NCBI GenBank assembly: GCA_028551475.1
Contig: CM052356.1
Span: 1,002,001 to 1,066,000, forward strand
Reading direction: 5' to 3'
Origin: Casuarina equisetifolia
Taxonomy: Eukaryota; Streptophyta; Magnoliopsida; Fagales; Casuarinaceae
Length of the DNA stretch: 64,000 nucleotides
The notes beneath the pieces were generated by a model. That model had not been told where the DNA came from, searched no databases, and saw only the letters and a list, made by a program, of their open reading frames with translations. Positions 20,881-32,700 of this stretch are shown here, one piece after another. The stretch's first letter is position 1; every line of letters starts with the position of its first letter. The position numbers were made by a program, and so were the translations under genes.

Positions 20881-23780
20881 CAAAACCACATATGAATAAG
20901 AAAAACCACAACACATAATAGGTTGATTGAGTTAGACTTTAGTATGATAGTGAAGCTACTTAAGACAAACTGACGTGCTTAAATAAAGATTGAGGCAAAA
21001 CTATACATTAGCATCAACCTTGTGTGTCTCAATTGAATAATATACCCAGAAATATAAAATCCTCAAGAGGATAATTATGTAACACACATGAATCTCTGAA
21101 GTAGATATCCCAAGCTAGATAACACCAAGGATATAAAAAATTCAACATGCAACAAAAGATAAATAAATGTACAATCTGGAGAAATTATTGTGCACCCGCT
21201 CGAGTGAAGGAAAAGGAAAAACAATCTTGTTGAAGAAGGTCCTAGACAACCAGCACAAGACAAGAATGAAGACCCAAATAGCAAAAATAGGAGAACGATA
21301 GCCACCACCATAGGATGAATAATCACACACTTCCACTCAACAGAAAACTTCCGCAAGGGTATGAGCACAATTTGAGAAGGCAGTACTGGAATGCTAGAAC
21401 TAGAGGCCACATAAACAAGAGAATAATTTAGGATAGTGGGCTATCCGTAATAGAAAGATCCAACAGGCCCTGCGGCTTGCCCCATCCTTACAACATGTAA
21501 CTGCCCAGCCCATGAGGATTTTCATAGCCTGGTTTACCACACCAGGTGGAATACTTTTCAAATGTGTCACATTTAATTATTTTGCTTTCCAAACTTAAAG
21601 TCGATAGCTTTGGCATTATCAAAAAAATTTCCAAGTATCATTACAATTAAGCTATAACATCATTTATTGAGAGATTGAAGTTTCAATTTGCACCATTATA
21701 CTCCTTCTATATACTGCATACAAAAGTCAAATGTGTCCAGCATTCTTGGTGCCTCTATTCCCTACAGAGAGCCAATAAGTGACGGCAAGAAGGAGTGAAA
21801 AGTTCCATCAACTTCTGTTTACCAACTCCATAAAAAAGAGTTCTTGAATCTGCCAGGGAAATCTATTTTGCTCAACACCTACTTACTTGCCACCAAGTTG
21901 AAGGAATTTTAAACAGCAAAAGCTTGGGACGCATATTAATTTCATCATACAATTTCAATAAATCATGCACCTTTATATGGTAAACAACAAATATCGGTTG
22001 CATATTGAAGATATATTAAGATAATGCCAATAAAGAAACAGAGACAGATTGCCAAGGGAATTTAGGGGAATAAGCTCCCATTTGCACCCAAGATACAAGA
22101 CACAATTTCAAAAAACGGGAAAACAAGAAGCATGCCAGCACTCTTTTAAAAAGAGGAAAATGTTTAATGTCTACCATTAAACCACATACAATTTGCATCC
22201 ACAAGAGGAACATGTTTAAAAGAGGTGTTTACAGAGTATTTTTATAGAACTTAGAAGCAAAACCGTTTCTCTAGATACCATGGGCACTACATATGCCTGC
22301 TTCATGATGCTTAAGGAACTGGGAATTCTTTTTTCATGCATCTCCGAAATGTTAAAGTAGAGTCTATCCTTTGGGCAGCACATCTAGGTCTTTTTTTCTT
22401 TTCTTTTTTCTAACTCTGCACAAGAGAACATCACTAGCATTTACGTAAAGAAAGAGGACAAGTCGTGAATATATCAAGTGAAGTATAGAAAATCAAAAGA
22501 ATTGACAAAAAAACTTCAACAAAGAAAGCAGCGAGACGGAGAGCGGAAGTGACAAGAGCGACTTTAGTGGGCTTGAAAGGAGTTTCGTCGCTTCATTTCT
22601 CACGTAGGCCTTCTTCTGTATGCAAGGAAGAGTGATTTTTTATGTGAAAATTTTATGTTGACCTTTTCATTTCTCAAGTAGGCCTTCTTTTGTATGCGAA
22701 GAAGAGTGATTTTTTATATGGAAAATTTATGTTGACCTTTTCAAAAACTACATGGAAAAGTTATATGAAAATCCTCAAGCACTTATTCAATGAACTTGAT
22801 GGCATTTGAAGTCCCATGTTTCTAATGAAAAATAAAAATAAAAATGATATAATGATCTGATGACATTGTTAGATGATTTGATTCTAATGTTCTTAATTAA
22901 AAATAAGAAAGACATGTGATTTGATGACATCTTTTGATGATTTGATGGCATATTGAAAGAATTTTCCAAGTAACTTAAAGAACAATTTTTGTGAATATTC
23001 TAAAAAAATCAATTCTTTAAGAAGATGCCATCTTGAGTTGTATTAATCCTCTTTAATTTGAGATGAATACATATCTTCTTGTATCTTTTTGGATTACTCC
23101 ATAAAAGTAGTGATGAGTCAAGTATAGGTTTTGACAAGTTAGTAATCAACCAATGAGTCACTAACCTATAAAGAGTAATCTTGTTATGATTGGTTGAAAA
23201 ATTATTTAAATTACTGATCATTTGATAAACAATCTTTTACAGTATATTATGAGAACAACTGTTGATTGTACTTTTACCCCCTTTACGCAAAATACAAAAA
23301 AAAAAAAAAAATCAACCACAACAAAAAGTAAAAGAAGAAAAAGTTATTATGTGGAGCCAGCAAGTTTCCCCCCCTGGCCTACTCTCAAAATAAAAGTAAG
23401 CACCCGTAATGTGAAGGCTGCAACTTATCCCAACCGATACCTTTCCATTGCTTTGATTATTTAGGCATCATCCTCTGCCTTGGCCTTCTGCACAATCAGT
23501 GTCGTGCCAAAGCCAGAAACAGATACTCTTTTTAGTTTCCCGAGAAACAGGGAGAACACCAGGGATAATTGAGAGGTCAATTATGGAACAAGATCAAATA
23601 ATCAACTCAGGTGAAAAGGGTGAATGCCGAACATGATTAGACGATGTCTTCGGGTAAAAAACTTTACAGAGAACTAAAATGTCAATTGCAGAACCAATGA
23701 ACAGCTTAACGCAATGATTCTGACAGGTACAAAGTGCAGAAATAATGCCTATGCTATAAATAGACAACTGTAAGCTGCTC
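20881..23780. other. Intergenic region downstream of the TPP gene
   Basis: No coding sequence is supported; short minus-strand frames at 21075-21410 and 22016-22213 are hydrophobic, low-complexity and unlike known proteins. The 3' UTR and polyadenylation site of the minus-strand TPP gene must lie at the right end (about 23500-23780). Confidence 0.45.
22593..22745. repeat. Two-copy 74-bp tandem repeat
   Basis: The unit starting tcatttctca(c/a)gtaggccttct is repeated with a 74-bp offset (gtaggcc at 22604 and 22678). Both copies share the agagtgattttttat and ttatgttgaccttttca segments with few changes. No function is evident. Confidence 0.7.
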
Positions 23781-25924
23781 TTATGGATCTACAGTGCATT
23801 TAGCTCCTTCCTGCTCCTTCCACTTAACAAGGGCATTGAGGAATCTCATGACCTGCATATAAAAGAACGTCAATCTGAAAGCCAACCAATCAGATGTGAA
23901 GATAGAGACAAATTGAAGTTGCTTAACCTCTGCTGGGTTCCCGAGAGAGTAGAACGCATTGGTTTCTTTTGGAACAGAAGATACAAGAATTCCATAACCT
24001 CGGTTACCCTCCCGTAACACCTGGTGAAAGTTCAGGAAAGTTTAGTAAATAAGCTGCTGATATGAACATCAGCAACTCCAATTGGATGAAGTCACACTTG
24101 TGTTACCTTGAACGCATCTTCATCGGTCCGATCATCTCCAATATATAGTGGAAGCACATCGGTCTTATCGCTTAGCTCTGCGCCATTAAGATAATGTCAC
24201 AATATGTTAGATATCCACTATTATGTCTACTAGCTTGTAAACAGAAAAATAAAGAGATGCTCCATACTAAGAGATTCAAGCAGAAATTCCACAGCCTTTC
24301 CCTTGTTCCAGTCAATAACAGGACGGACTTCTAAAACCTAAGAAGAAGGATAGCAACAAATCTGTGTTAAACATGATCACTGTTAATAAAATTTATCAAC
24401 TATAAAAACATAAGCATACCTTCCGCCCATGGGTTAATCGCAAACGAGGGTAATCCTTAAGAATATCATGAACACATTGTGCAATAACAGGCCATTTCTG
24501 GAGACACAGAACAATAGGAAACATCTTTTTAACATTGTAAGCCAAACGTGGAAAACCAATAATCAAGCAACAGAAGTAATCATCACCTTCTCATCTACAT
24601 TACGGTAATGTACAGAGGCGCAAAATTTGTGATTCTCAACTTTTGCACCTTCAATACCTTTGGTATTCTCAACGAGGGTTCTAAAAACCTGCTTAAAAAG
24701 AAAAAGAAGATCAGAAAATATGTCGATAAAATATCCCTGAGTTGATACATGAACCGAAAGATTTATGCACCTCGTCAATCATGGGTAAAAATTCCTTAGC
24801 TGGCTGGAATAGTTTTACCTCTTTACCCTACCAAATACAAAGTAGAAATTAACACAAGAATATTACGGAGAGTAAAAATCCCATGGTAAAGATATCGAGG
24901 TAATTCTGCAATCTCATGTTCTTTGATTCTGTAATTCTGGAGAAGGATTTATCATCTTCACCTGTTGATCACTAGATTCATCAGACCCCGTCTGACTGGG
25001 AGGACCCATTATGTCCATCCCATGACTACCAGCGTAGTAGAGTTCTGTTAGTCCTACCAACTCATAAACCTGTAAGAAGAGATGGATCAGACTCTGATGG
25101 CATCCAAATGAAATATTTTACAGGAATATTGGGGGGAAAAGCTCCAAATTTCAGACTACTTAATGAAGTATCCTTAGCTACCTTATCGCGGCTTCTTCCA
25201 CTGATGATTGCTGATGGAAAATACTTTGCCACATTTCTCACAGCACAACGCATCTGAAAAAAATAAATTTTGATTTCATGAAACACGAAACTTAGAAAAG
25301 AAATAAAGAAAATACTATGTAGTCGTTAAACTAACAAATACGACACTCTTACATCATTAGACAAAAGCGCACGATCTGGGTCATCTACTATTGGAGAAAG
25401 AGTACCATCATAGTCCATAAACACTGCTATCTTCTTGTTCTTTGCAAAATTGGTAATTTGCTCAAAAGAGTTGAGTGCTGATGGATACTTCAGCTGCGGA
25501 ATCAGAATGAAGAAGGCTAAAACAAATAACCAAATCAATCGCTAGAACCAACTGCAGAATAACTGGACAATCGACTTAAAACTTCAAAAGTATATACAAC
25601 TAAAGAATTGATCTCAAGAAACAAGCATACCATCCAGGAGAAATAAGCAAAGTCAGTATCATCTGAAGCAACATCAGTATTGAAATCCTTAATCAGCTTC
25701 TTACGAGGAGGAGAAGAGGATTTCATTGCATCCAGCCAACCATTAGATCGAACATCATCAAGTTTTCCAGGCTTTTTCCTTGGAATAGTCATGTATTTGC
25801 CGGAGGAAAGCGAAGCTCCTTGCTGTGAATAGGGCACCAAACTAGAACGGATGCCTAGTCTCGACTTGTTTATGGGTGCAGGATCAGTTAAAACAGGAGA
25901 AGAATGATTTGCCTTCAAGTCCAT
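23781..25924 (-). CDS. TPP: Trehalose-6-phosphate phosphatase (TPP), 11 coding exons
   Basis: Converts trehalose 6-phosphate to trehalose, so it controls a key sugar signal; plant TPPs are cytosolic, plastidic or nuclear HAD-superfamily enzymes. Minus-strand exons: 25924-25631, 25493-25353, 25253-25182, 25069-24962, 24827-24771, 24688-24587, 24497-24420, 24337-24268, 24177-24107, 24020-23928, 23852-23781. All introns are GT-AG and the frame is continuous, giving 385 aa, the usual plant TPP length. HAD motif [10 protein letters not shown] is at residues 125-133 (two catalytic Asp), motif II SGR at 163-165, GSHGMDI at 183-189 and motif [10 protein letters not shown] at 321-328. The variable N-terminus (1-100) is basic and Ser-rich, as in the family. 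ATG 25924 is the first Met and opens the conserved MDLK-type start. Neighbour order matches the Arabidopsis TPPG locus (from memory). It looks intact. Confidence 0.95.
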
Positions 25925-27344
25925 GGGATACAGAGTACTAGGAATTAGAGGTTAAAAACGATTTATAAACGTCTATAATCTCAACTGCCAATCAGTCAAA
26001 TGCAAAATCAAGCCCCCCGTACCAGATTTCTTCACCCAACCCTTTTGTCTATAAAAAACCACCTCTTCAACGTTTTCTTGTCACTGCTGGTGGGAGAGCT
26101 GTCCATCAAGCACAAGCTTCCTGGAAACTGTTGATTACATCATAGGATTAACCCACGGTAAAAGTATTTTCCCAAGGCAGAAAGGCTGCTAAACTAAGAA
26201 CAGCGAAAACCAAGAATACCTTCTCATGCCAAAACTACGCCGCATCTAGAGCAGGCAGGTGACTGGAACTTAATTTGCAAACAGATCTTTGAGAAAGGAT
26301 CGCTTCTAGCTTCCAATAGCAGCAAAATATCACTTACTCTCAACCTGTTAAAAGGGGAGTTTGTTCAGCTAAGCAACATGATAACCGTTGAAATACATAT
26401 GAAAAAAAGAAAAAAAAGTTTCCACCATGTACGTTACTAACAAGTGCAGAAGACAACCATTAGACTTATCAAGAAAGTATTGTTTCTGGAAACGAATCGT
26501 TTGATATTATTTGAGGCTAAAAACGAAAAGGACCTAGAATAAAAAGTACAGTGATTGAAAAAATGAAGATCCAACGACGCCAGGGAAAGGTTTCAAACTT
26601 AAAGCCTTGCAGGAAAGCTGATGCGCAAATTACTGATGGAAGAGTAACCAAACCCACAGGATGCTGAAAAAGCTGAAGAAGTATACTGAAGCTATCAATA
26701 TAACCAAACTTAGAAACATACCCTGGTTTTTAGCAGAAATTGGAAACACCTAATTTTTGGGGTTGGAGAATTTTGGACTGCTGAAACAGCGTACGCATGG
26801 CAGAATCAAGGTCAGGTGCATGTGAAAAGTATTAATAGACGGCGAATGAACGAACTACTTTTGGTCAAAAAAGTTACCACTCTTTATGTCTGACCGGTTC
26901 AATCGCCATCAACAGAATATTTTTCCAGTGGGAGCTATTCAAGCTTGCAATATAAGTAAGACTTATATTTTATTTCCCTTTGACAGAGATACCGATCCTT
27001 AAAGAATTTTCCGCAAGAAAAGGACGACTACCTGTCTTGCTTAAAGTATTCTTTACAGAAAAATCAATTTGACCCAAAACTTATTTGTAGAGAATAACAA
27101 AAAGTCAGATCTGCAGGGGCAGTTTTTCCAAAGTTAACAGTTACTGTATATGGAAGGACATTTACAGAACGAGTGGACCCCAATAAAAAAGAAAAGAAAA
27201 GAGCAAGCAAAACTGATATAATAATACAAAGTCCTCAGCTTTTTTGTTTTTCTATTTTTCCTTTATTTCCCAAAAAATGATAACAGTATTTACAAAACAC
27301 TGTTTTCCAAGTTATTAAAAGACAAATAAGTCAGTAGACCAATA

Positions 27345-27425
27345 ATTTAATAGTTACTGGTTACCCAATACCTAAGTCGTGAGTTTAATCCTCATAACTC
27401 CCAAACTCTCCTTTGTCTAAACCAA
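27345..27425 (+). mobile_element. SINE-like fragment
   Basis: A box B-like string (gtcgtgagtttaatcctc) lies about 40 bases after a weak box A-like region (ttaatagttactgg), followed by a pyrimidine-rich stretch and an A-rich tail. This is the plan of the SINE at 5807-5936. No clear flanking duplication was seen. It would lie in the predicted 5' UTR intron of TPP. Confidence 0.4.
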
Positions 27426-27605
27426 AAAAAGGACAAAAAAATTTGATACACAAAAATAATTCATATGTATAGTTTTAGATCTAGAGCATCCTTTTCAAAT
27501 CGTTGCAAATAAAAAATAAACAAAATAAAATGTATTTCCAGCATTGATATGAGCGTACAACAACCAAAACGAGCATAAAATAAGAGGGCCACCATAAAAG
27601 AAGTA

Positions 27606-27613
<8 letters not shown>

Positions 27614-27669
<56 letters not shown>
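27614..27669. repeat. (GA)28 microsatellite
   Basis: An uninterrupted run of about 28 GA dinucleotides on the plus strand (CT on the minus strand). Such runs are highly variable between individuals. It is located in the predicted 5' UTR intron region of TPP; it creates spurious Ser/Leu-rich open frames on the minus strand. Confidence 0.95.
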
Positions 27670-27671
<2 letters not shown>

Positions 27672-28337
27672 CATCAAAACATTCTGGAAACGAAGATTGA
27701 AGATCACTAAACCATGGCATGTAATTCACGGCAATTACAGGCACCAAGTCAATGCCTAAACAAAATAGAAAAATGGCAGCTAAACAACGCACGATCTGAC
27801 AAAGACACCATTGAAAAATGGCACCTAAACAACCCACGGTCTGTTTCAAAGAAAGGGCATGAGCCTCTTTCTAGCTTCCTGTTTTCTCCCTTCCTTTTAC
27901 GGGTTACATCCAAAGGAAAGCGAGGAGGACACGTTGCCAAAACTCTCAAAGTCCTTTCCCTCAGTTCACAGCAACCGACAGAGAACAAATTTGTACAAAA
28001 ACGCGAAGAAAATCAACAAAACGAGCCGTCAAATCGCTTCCTCATTACGAGAAAATAAACAGAAGAATACAAAGTACGCAGGATCTTAAACCGTCGATCC
28101 TCGCTTAACATCATCCATCTTTTCCCGTCATAAAAAAACAAAAAACGCTTCGCTTTTGAATCTACAAAAAGCTCCCCCACTTTACACGTCTCGACACAAA
28201 AACTCTAAGATTCCAGCACCCAAAAATCGATGAATCCTATCGAACAGGCCCCAGCTCCCTCGCATTTGCATCAAAATCACAAGCAAAATTCGAATAACAA
28301 TAAACAAATCGCTGGAAGCAAATAATATTATATATAC

Positions 28338-28570
28338 CTGATCGACGTTTTTCCGCCAACAAGACCGGATCGAAAAACTGAAAAAGAAGGAATCGGTGTC
28401 ATGCCATTTCAAACGCAGGAAATTCAAAGAGGACAAATCGGGAAAGGCCAAAAATTACCTCCGACGAGAATTAACGCAGCGGCAAACCCTAGCACTACGA
28501 GAGCCGAAAACCGAAAACCCGAGAAACGAGAAGCGTGAAACGTGATATTATAACTTAAAACAGGAAAGGA
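28338..28570 (-). other. Probable 5' UTR exons of the TPP gene
   Basis: On the minus strand a leader of about 110 bases from a start near 28570 ends at a good donor (GTCGGAG then GTAATTT, exon end 28459). A 40-base exon 28377-28338 is bounded by TTTTTCAG and GATCAG/GTATAT. Neither has a start codon leading to a long frame. Plant TPP genes often have introns in the 5' UTR. If joined to the coding start at 25924 they imply about 2 kb of 5' UTR intron or introns containing the GA microsatellite and a SINE-like fragment. The link is inferred from strand, spacing and splice sites; it could belong to a separate transcript. Confidence 0.5.
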
Positions 28571-28593
28571 AGGAATTGAAGGCCGCGAAGTTT

Positions 28594-28605
28594 GGGTATT
28601 TATAG
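28594..28605 (-). promoter_or_regulatory. TATA box for the TPP transcript
   Basis: The minus strand reads CTATAAATACCC, a near-consensus plant TATA box, about 30 bases before the predicted transcript start near 28570. It is the only strong TATA match within the GC-richer 28450-28900 block. Confidence 0.5.
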
Positions 28606-28757
28606 AGTGTGATGGCCAATGGAAGACGTGCTCGGCAAGGCGACTCCGGTTCTTGAATTGGGAAACACGACCGCTATTATTTTTCATATTTATTAAAATC
28701 CCATTTATTATTCTGAATATTCGAGGAGGGCCCCTACGCTAAGAGGTCCGTAAAACC

Positions 28758-28799
28758 GAAACGTGTCAGTTCTCCTCCCTCTGACGTGGCCACGTGTCA
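28758..28799 (-). promoter_or_regulatory. ABRE/G-box cluster upstream of TPP
   Basis: Within 42 bases there are three ACGT cores: acgtgtc at about 28761-28767, gacgtggc at about 28783-28790 and cacgtgtc at about 28791-28798, the last two abutting as gacgtggccacgtgtc. ACGTGTC/ACGTGGC are classic abscisic-acid response elements bound by bZIP factors, and close pairs are the active arrangement. They lie about 160-200 bp upstream of the TATA box, a normal distance. ABA or stress control of this TPP is an inference. Confidence 0.5.
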
Positions 28800-28915
28800 T
28801 CCTGGGCCCTCCACGCACCAACGGCCGGCCGGACCGCGCACACCGGTCGTTTTCTTAACAGCTGTGTTGTCCTCGCTGTGACGGACACCAAATAATATTT
28901 TTCTTTCCTTTTTAG

Positions 28916-29153
28916 AAATTTTTACTTTTGTTTTTTATCTCACTAAATACTTTTGTCGTGTAAAATTAAATATAAAAAACAGATACATATTTACAATAGT
29001 ATCCTAGATAAAAAGAGGCTCGAATCTTGGAAATTTTTACTTTCCTTTCATATGGCACTAAATGTTTTATAGAGTAAAATTAAGTTAATTTGAATATAAA
29101 AAAGACATATATTTACCATAGTAACCTAGAGAAGTGGAGAGGCTTGAATCTTA
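28916..29153. repeat. Two-copy tandem repeat, about 115-bp unit
   Basis: Unit 1 (28916-29030) and unit 2 (29031-29153) both contain aaatttttac, a cactaaat segment, aaaattaa, tatttac(a/c)atagta(t/a)cctaga and agaggct(c/t)gaatctt. The aggctcgaatctt part is box B-like, so a SINE origin is possible. The repeat separates two GC-richer blocks upstream of TPP. Confidence 0.6.
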
Positions 29154-29339
29154 ATTATTAGTGTGAAAATTTCTTATAGGATAAAAAAGAATATCTACTT
29201 CTAGCTAGGCATATTTTAATAATATAAAATTAGACATTTAAGTTATTAAAATTTTAAAAATTGGCATAAAAAATATACGTATATTGAATTAAATATATGT
29301 ATTTACGTTTTAATATGTGAGACTAAATATAATGAGAAA

Positions 29340-29760
29340 GAAAAATAGAAGGCAGAGAGGGGAATACCAGCGGCGGCGTCGGCAAGGGGCGTGAAAGCGG
29401 TTGGCTTTTTTACGGCTGGAGACGCGGGAATCTCGTGCGAGATGTCATGTGGCCCACTAACCGAAAAAGGCAATCACGTGACGCACGATCCGAGTTGGCA
29501 AATTGGCTTTTCGTGGGATTTTACCGAAGGAGAAGAAAATGGTTAAAAAAGTAAAGTAAAGAAAGCGTGAAGCCTGCGGGTGGGGGCCGCGACCAGGTTT
29601 TGGGTTGAAAAGGTTAGCCGTGGGGTCCAGTTTCGGTTGATTGGTTTTTTCTCGGGGATCGCCGTCGAATCTTCCACCATTTTCATGGGAATCTCCCGCT
29701 ACGTCCCACGCACAACTCCCACCATTTGGTGCTACCTTTTTTTATTCGTCTTTTCAAGTG
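29340..29760. other. GC-richer block with G-box, no gene
   Basis: Composition rises here relative to both flanks. It contains a perfect CACGTG G-box (29475-29480) next to tgacgcac. An open frame at 29580-29795 does not resemble a protein. It may be distal TPP promoter displaced by the AT-rich repeats at 28916-29153, or the relic of another gene's 5' region. Confidence 0.35.
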
Positions 29761-32700
29761 ATTTTGATACCTCAATACCCGCTTATAAAATATAAAATAC
29801 CAACATATATTAAATAAATAGAAAGTATTTTATGATGAATTCTAGAACATTTTTCAACCCCTACAAAATTGTTACGTGTTTTAGAACATGTTTATGGTTA
29901 AAGGAAAGATTCTCTTCGCTTTCATTTCATTCAAAAAGATTATTATACGTGCTAACATGCTTATGCATAATATTCCATCCTAAAAATATTCTATACTTTG
30001 TCTTTTATATTTGTCCTTAAACAATATGTGTTCATCTTGAGGCTGAGAAAAAAAGGGATAAAAAATATGTTTAATCGTCCCCCACAAGTTACCTTTTCAT
30101 GTAATGAGAAGGCACTTGTACCTTTTCATGTTGTCATATATTACGAATATTACCATGTTGTTATATATTAGTAAGTGACGAGGCTCTTTTAGAATTTTCA
30201 TATCATATAAAAGAAACCCTTTAGTCAGTATCAAGGATGGTGACCTTCCACAATTTGCATGAGATTGTTATTCTATGAATGTAGATCATTTTTAGGAACT
30301 AGTTAAGTTGAAAGCTAATCTCTTCGACATAGACTTTGCATAAGGGTTTTGTTTATATTCTAAGGAATAAGACTATAGTAAAATGATATATTATAATGTT
30401 GATGAGAGTGTGCTGATATAATTCCTACATGTCAACAGTTAGGAGATAACGATTACTAATAATAAACAAGCACACATAATCACAAAAATGGTGAGAATTC
30501 CTTAACACAATCTTGTTGGCCGGTAAATAATACAATTCTTACTTTAACATTTAGTTGACAAAGGTTGCCAAGAAATTGAACGTTGAACTTTGAACTTTAG
30601 ACTTTGGACTTTGATTTCAAAACCCTAACTTCATAAAAATTTTATAAAAAATGTAATGTCGTCTTTTAGTAGCTATTGAGTTTTCAAACTATACTTTTCT
30701 TTTTGTTCTTTGTTTTGATTAATAAAGCCTTTTAATCAAAGTAAACTTAGTATTGGCCTATATTTGTTTAGTTAAGGTTAAAGATCCCATTCCATGCGTA
30801 GAAAACATGAAATTAAATATAAGACTTCATTCCAGCCAAAAGGAGAGATTAGTTGCTGCACCCTAAAGAAACCCCATTTTAGGAATCAAAGCTTTCCTTC
30901 TTCACTTTGCTGTTACGCAATAACAATCACAGACCTAAAGGATTCTCCTCGTTGTTGCCGATCAATCATGCAGGGACATAGGATCCCATCACCTAGGGGA
31001 ATCAGGTAGGTCAATGGCTAAAGGTGATTGGACATTAATCAAACCAAGTGGGCACCAAATCACCGACCTTCTCCACGGGTCAAGCACTGCCTAAGAAGTA
31101 GGCAGGCCCCCCTCCGCCCTTTCAACTCTTATTAGAGCTTTTTTAGTCAAAGGTTGGTTCGCTGCTTCACGTCTTGGCAAACGTGTGGTTTTTAAAAAAA
31201 TATACTTTTCATTTCGTGGGATGCGATGAAAGCTTCACCTCTATTCTTAAGTTAATTTTTAATTTAATATTAAAACAACCATAAAATTTGACTAAAAACT
31301 TAACTTATAAATTTGAAGGACATTCTCACAAATATCAAATATACATTTATTTTTCATTTTAATATCATAATGCACATACTTAAGTCATATACATGGATGT
31401 CAAACATCAAATCTTACAATTAGGGTTTTTACTAAATCATCATTAAATTAATTGACTAAGTGACAACATACATTAAATTTAAAGTTATACAAGATAAAGT
31501 AGATTTTTTTTGCACATCAAATATATTTTAAAGGCTCAAAATTAAAGAGTTAAAAGTAAATCAACTTGAATTTTGTGTTTGGAAGATGTTTTATATTTAA
31601 AAATTATCTGAGGATTGTATTTTTTTAATGTAAAACTTTCTTTTTCTACATACGGGTTCAAGAAGTGACACCTTTTGTGTATGAAATAGAATATTTCTCC
31701 GTCACAAAACCAACAACCCACATTTGCTCCGAATCAATATGTTAAGCAAGGTATGACAAAAATTTCACATCATCCAGATCTTGCTTGAAAACATTCAAAT
31801 CAACTTTTAGGTGGAACTGGGTTCTTTTCCTTTCTTCCGAGTTCCCCTACTTAGCACAGAGGAAACAAACAAACCCAACCAAAACGAGATCTGAAGACAT
31901 TATATAAACCTTTCAGTTCAAAGATACTGTTAAGTAACGTGACGCTTTGAGCTTGAGCGTAGTGGAGAAGAAAATTCAACCCGGTTAGGTCGCTTAACTT
32001 TCAAGCATACTGTGCAACTCAATATTTTAATACGCTAGCTGGTTGTTTTTTTCAACAAAACCAAACTGGAAACTGTTAACGTGGGGTGAGATTTCTTATG
32101 GGCGGCAAAGGCGACTGAAGCATCAAGCGGCATTGCTTGGCGACAATGATACGGGGACTAAAATCAATCAACATCGTAGGAACGGAAATTTTCTTTCTTC
32201 GGTTTTCCCGTTGCTTGGTAACTTCAAATTTGACTTCAAGATCTCGAGGGATTTGCACTTTCCGTGTAGTTTCACACTCTAAATTAAGATTACTTCCAGC
32301 ATACGAAGTCAATAGCCTTTTGGTATTTTCTAACGGGTGATTTTAACTATAAAGTATTCGTACCCAACATATGCATGCATTTCAATTATTGATCCTTCCA
32401 AAGAAGCCATTTTTTTAATTTTTTTTTCAAACAACTGATTTGAAGCACTAACCCCATCAAATAGATTAGAAGTCTCGAACTCGGATGTCGAAGAATGGCA
32501 CTTTTGGTTTTAAGTTCAACTCAAAATCTTATTCGTGAGTTGGATTATTAGAGCATGTATTGCACACCGAGAGAGAAGAAGTATATATTTTGGTTTAAAT
32601 TAAGAAATTTATCTTCAACTCTTTAGTTAGCCTTTAGATTAAATAATAAGTCATTCCAAGATGTATCAAAGATAGGTTTGATCTTGGTTTCAAGATGGCC

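Noticed and set aside
27481-27849. Minus-strand open frame with a long Ser-Leu run
   Set aside because: Created by the (GA)28 microsatellite.
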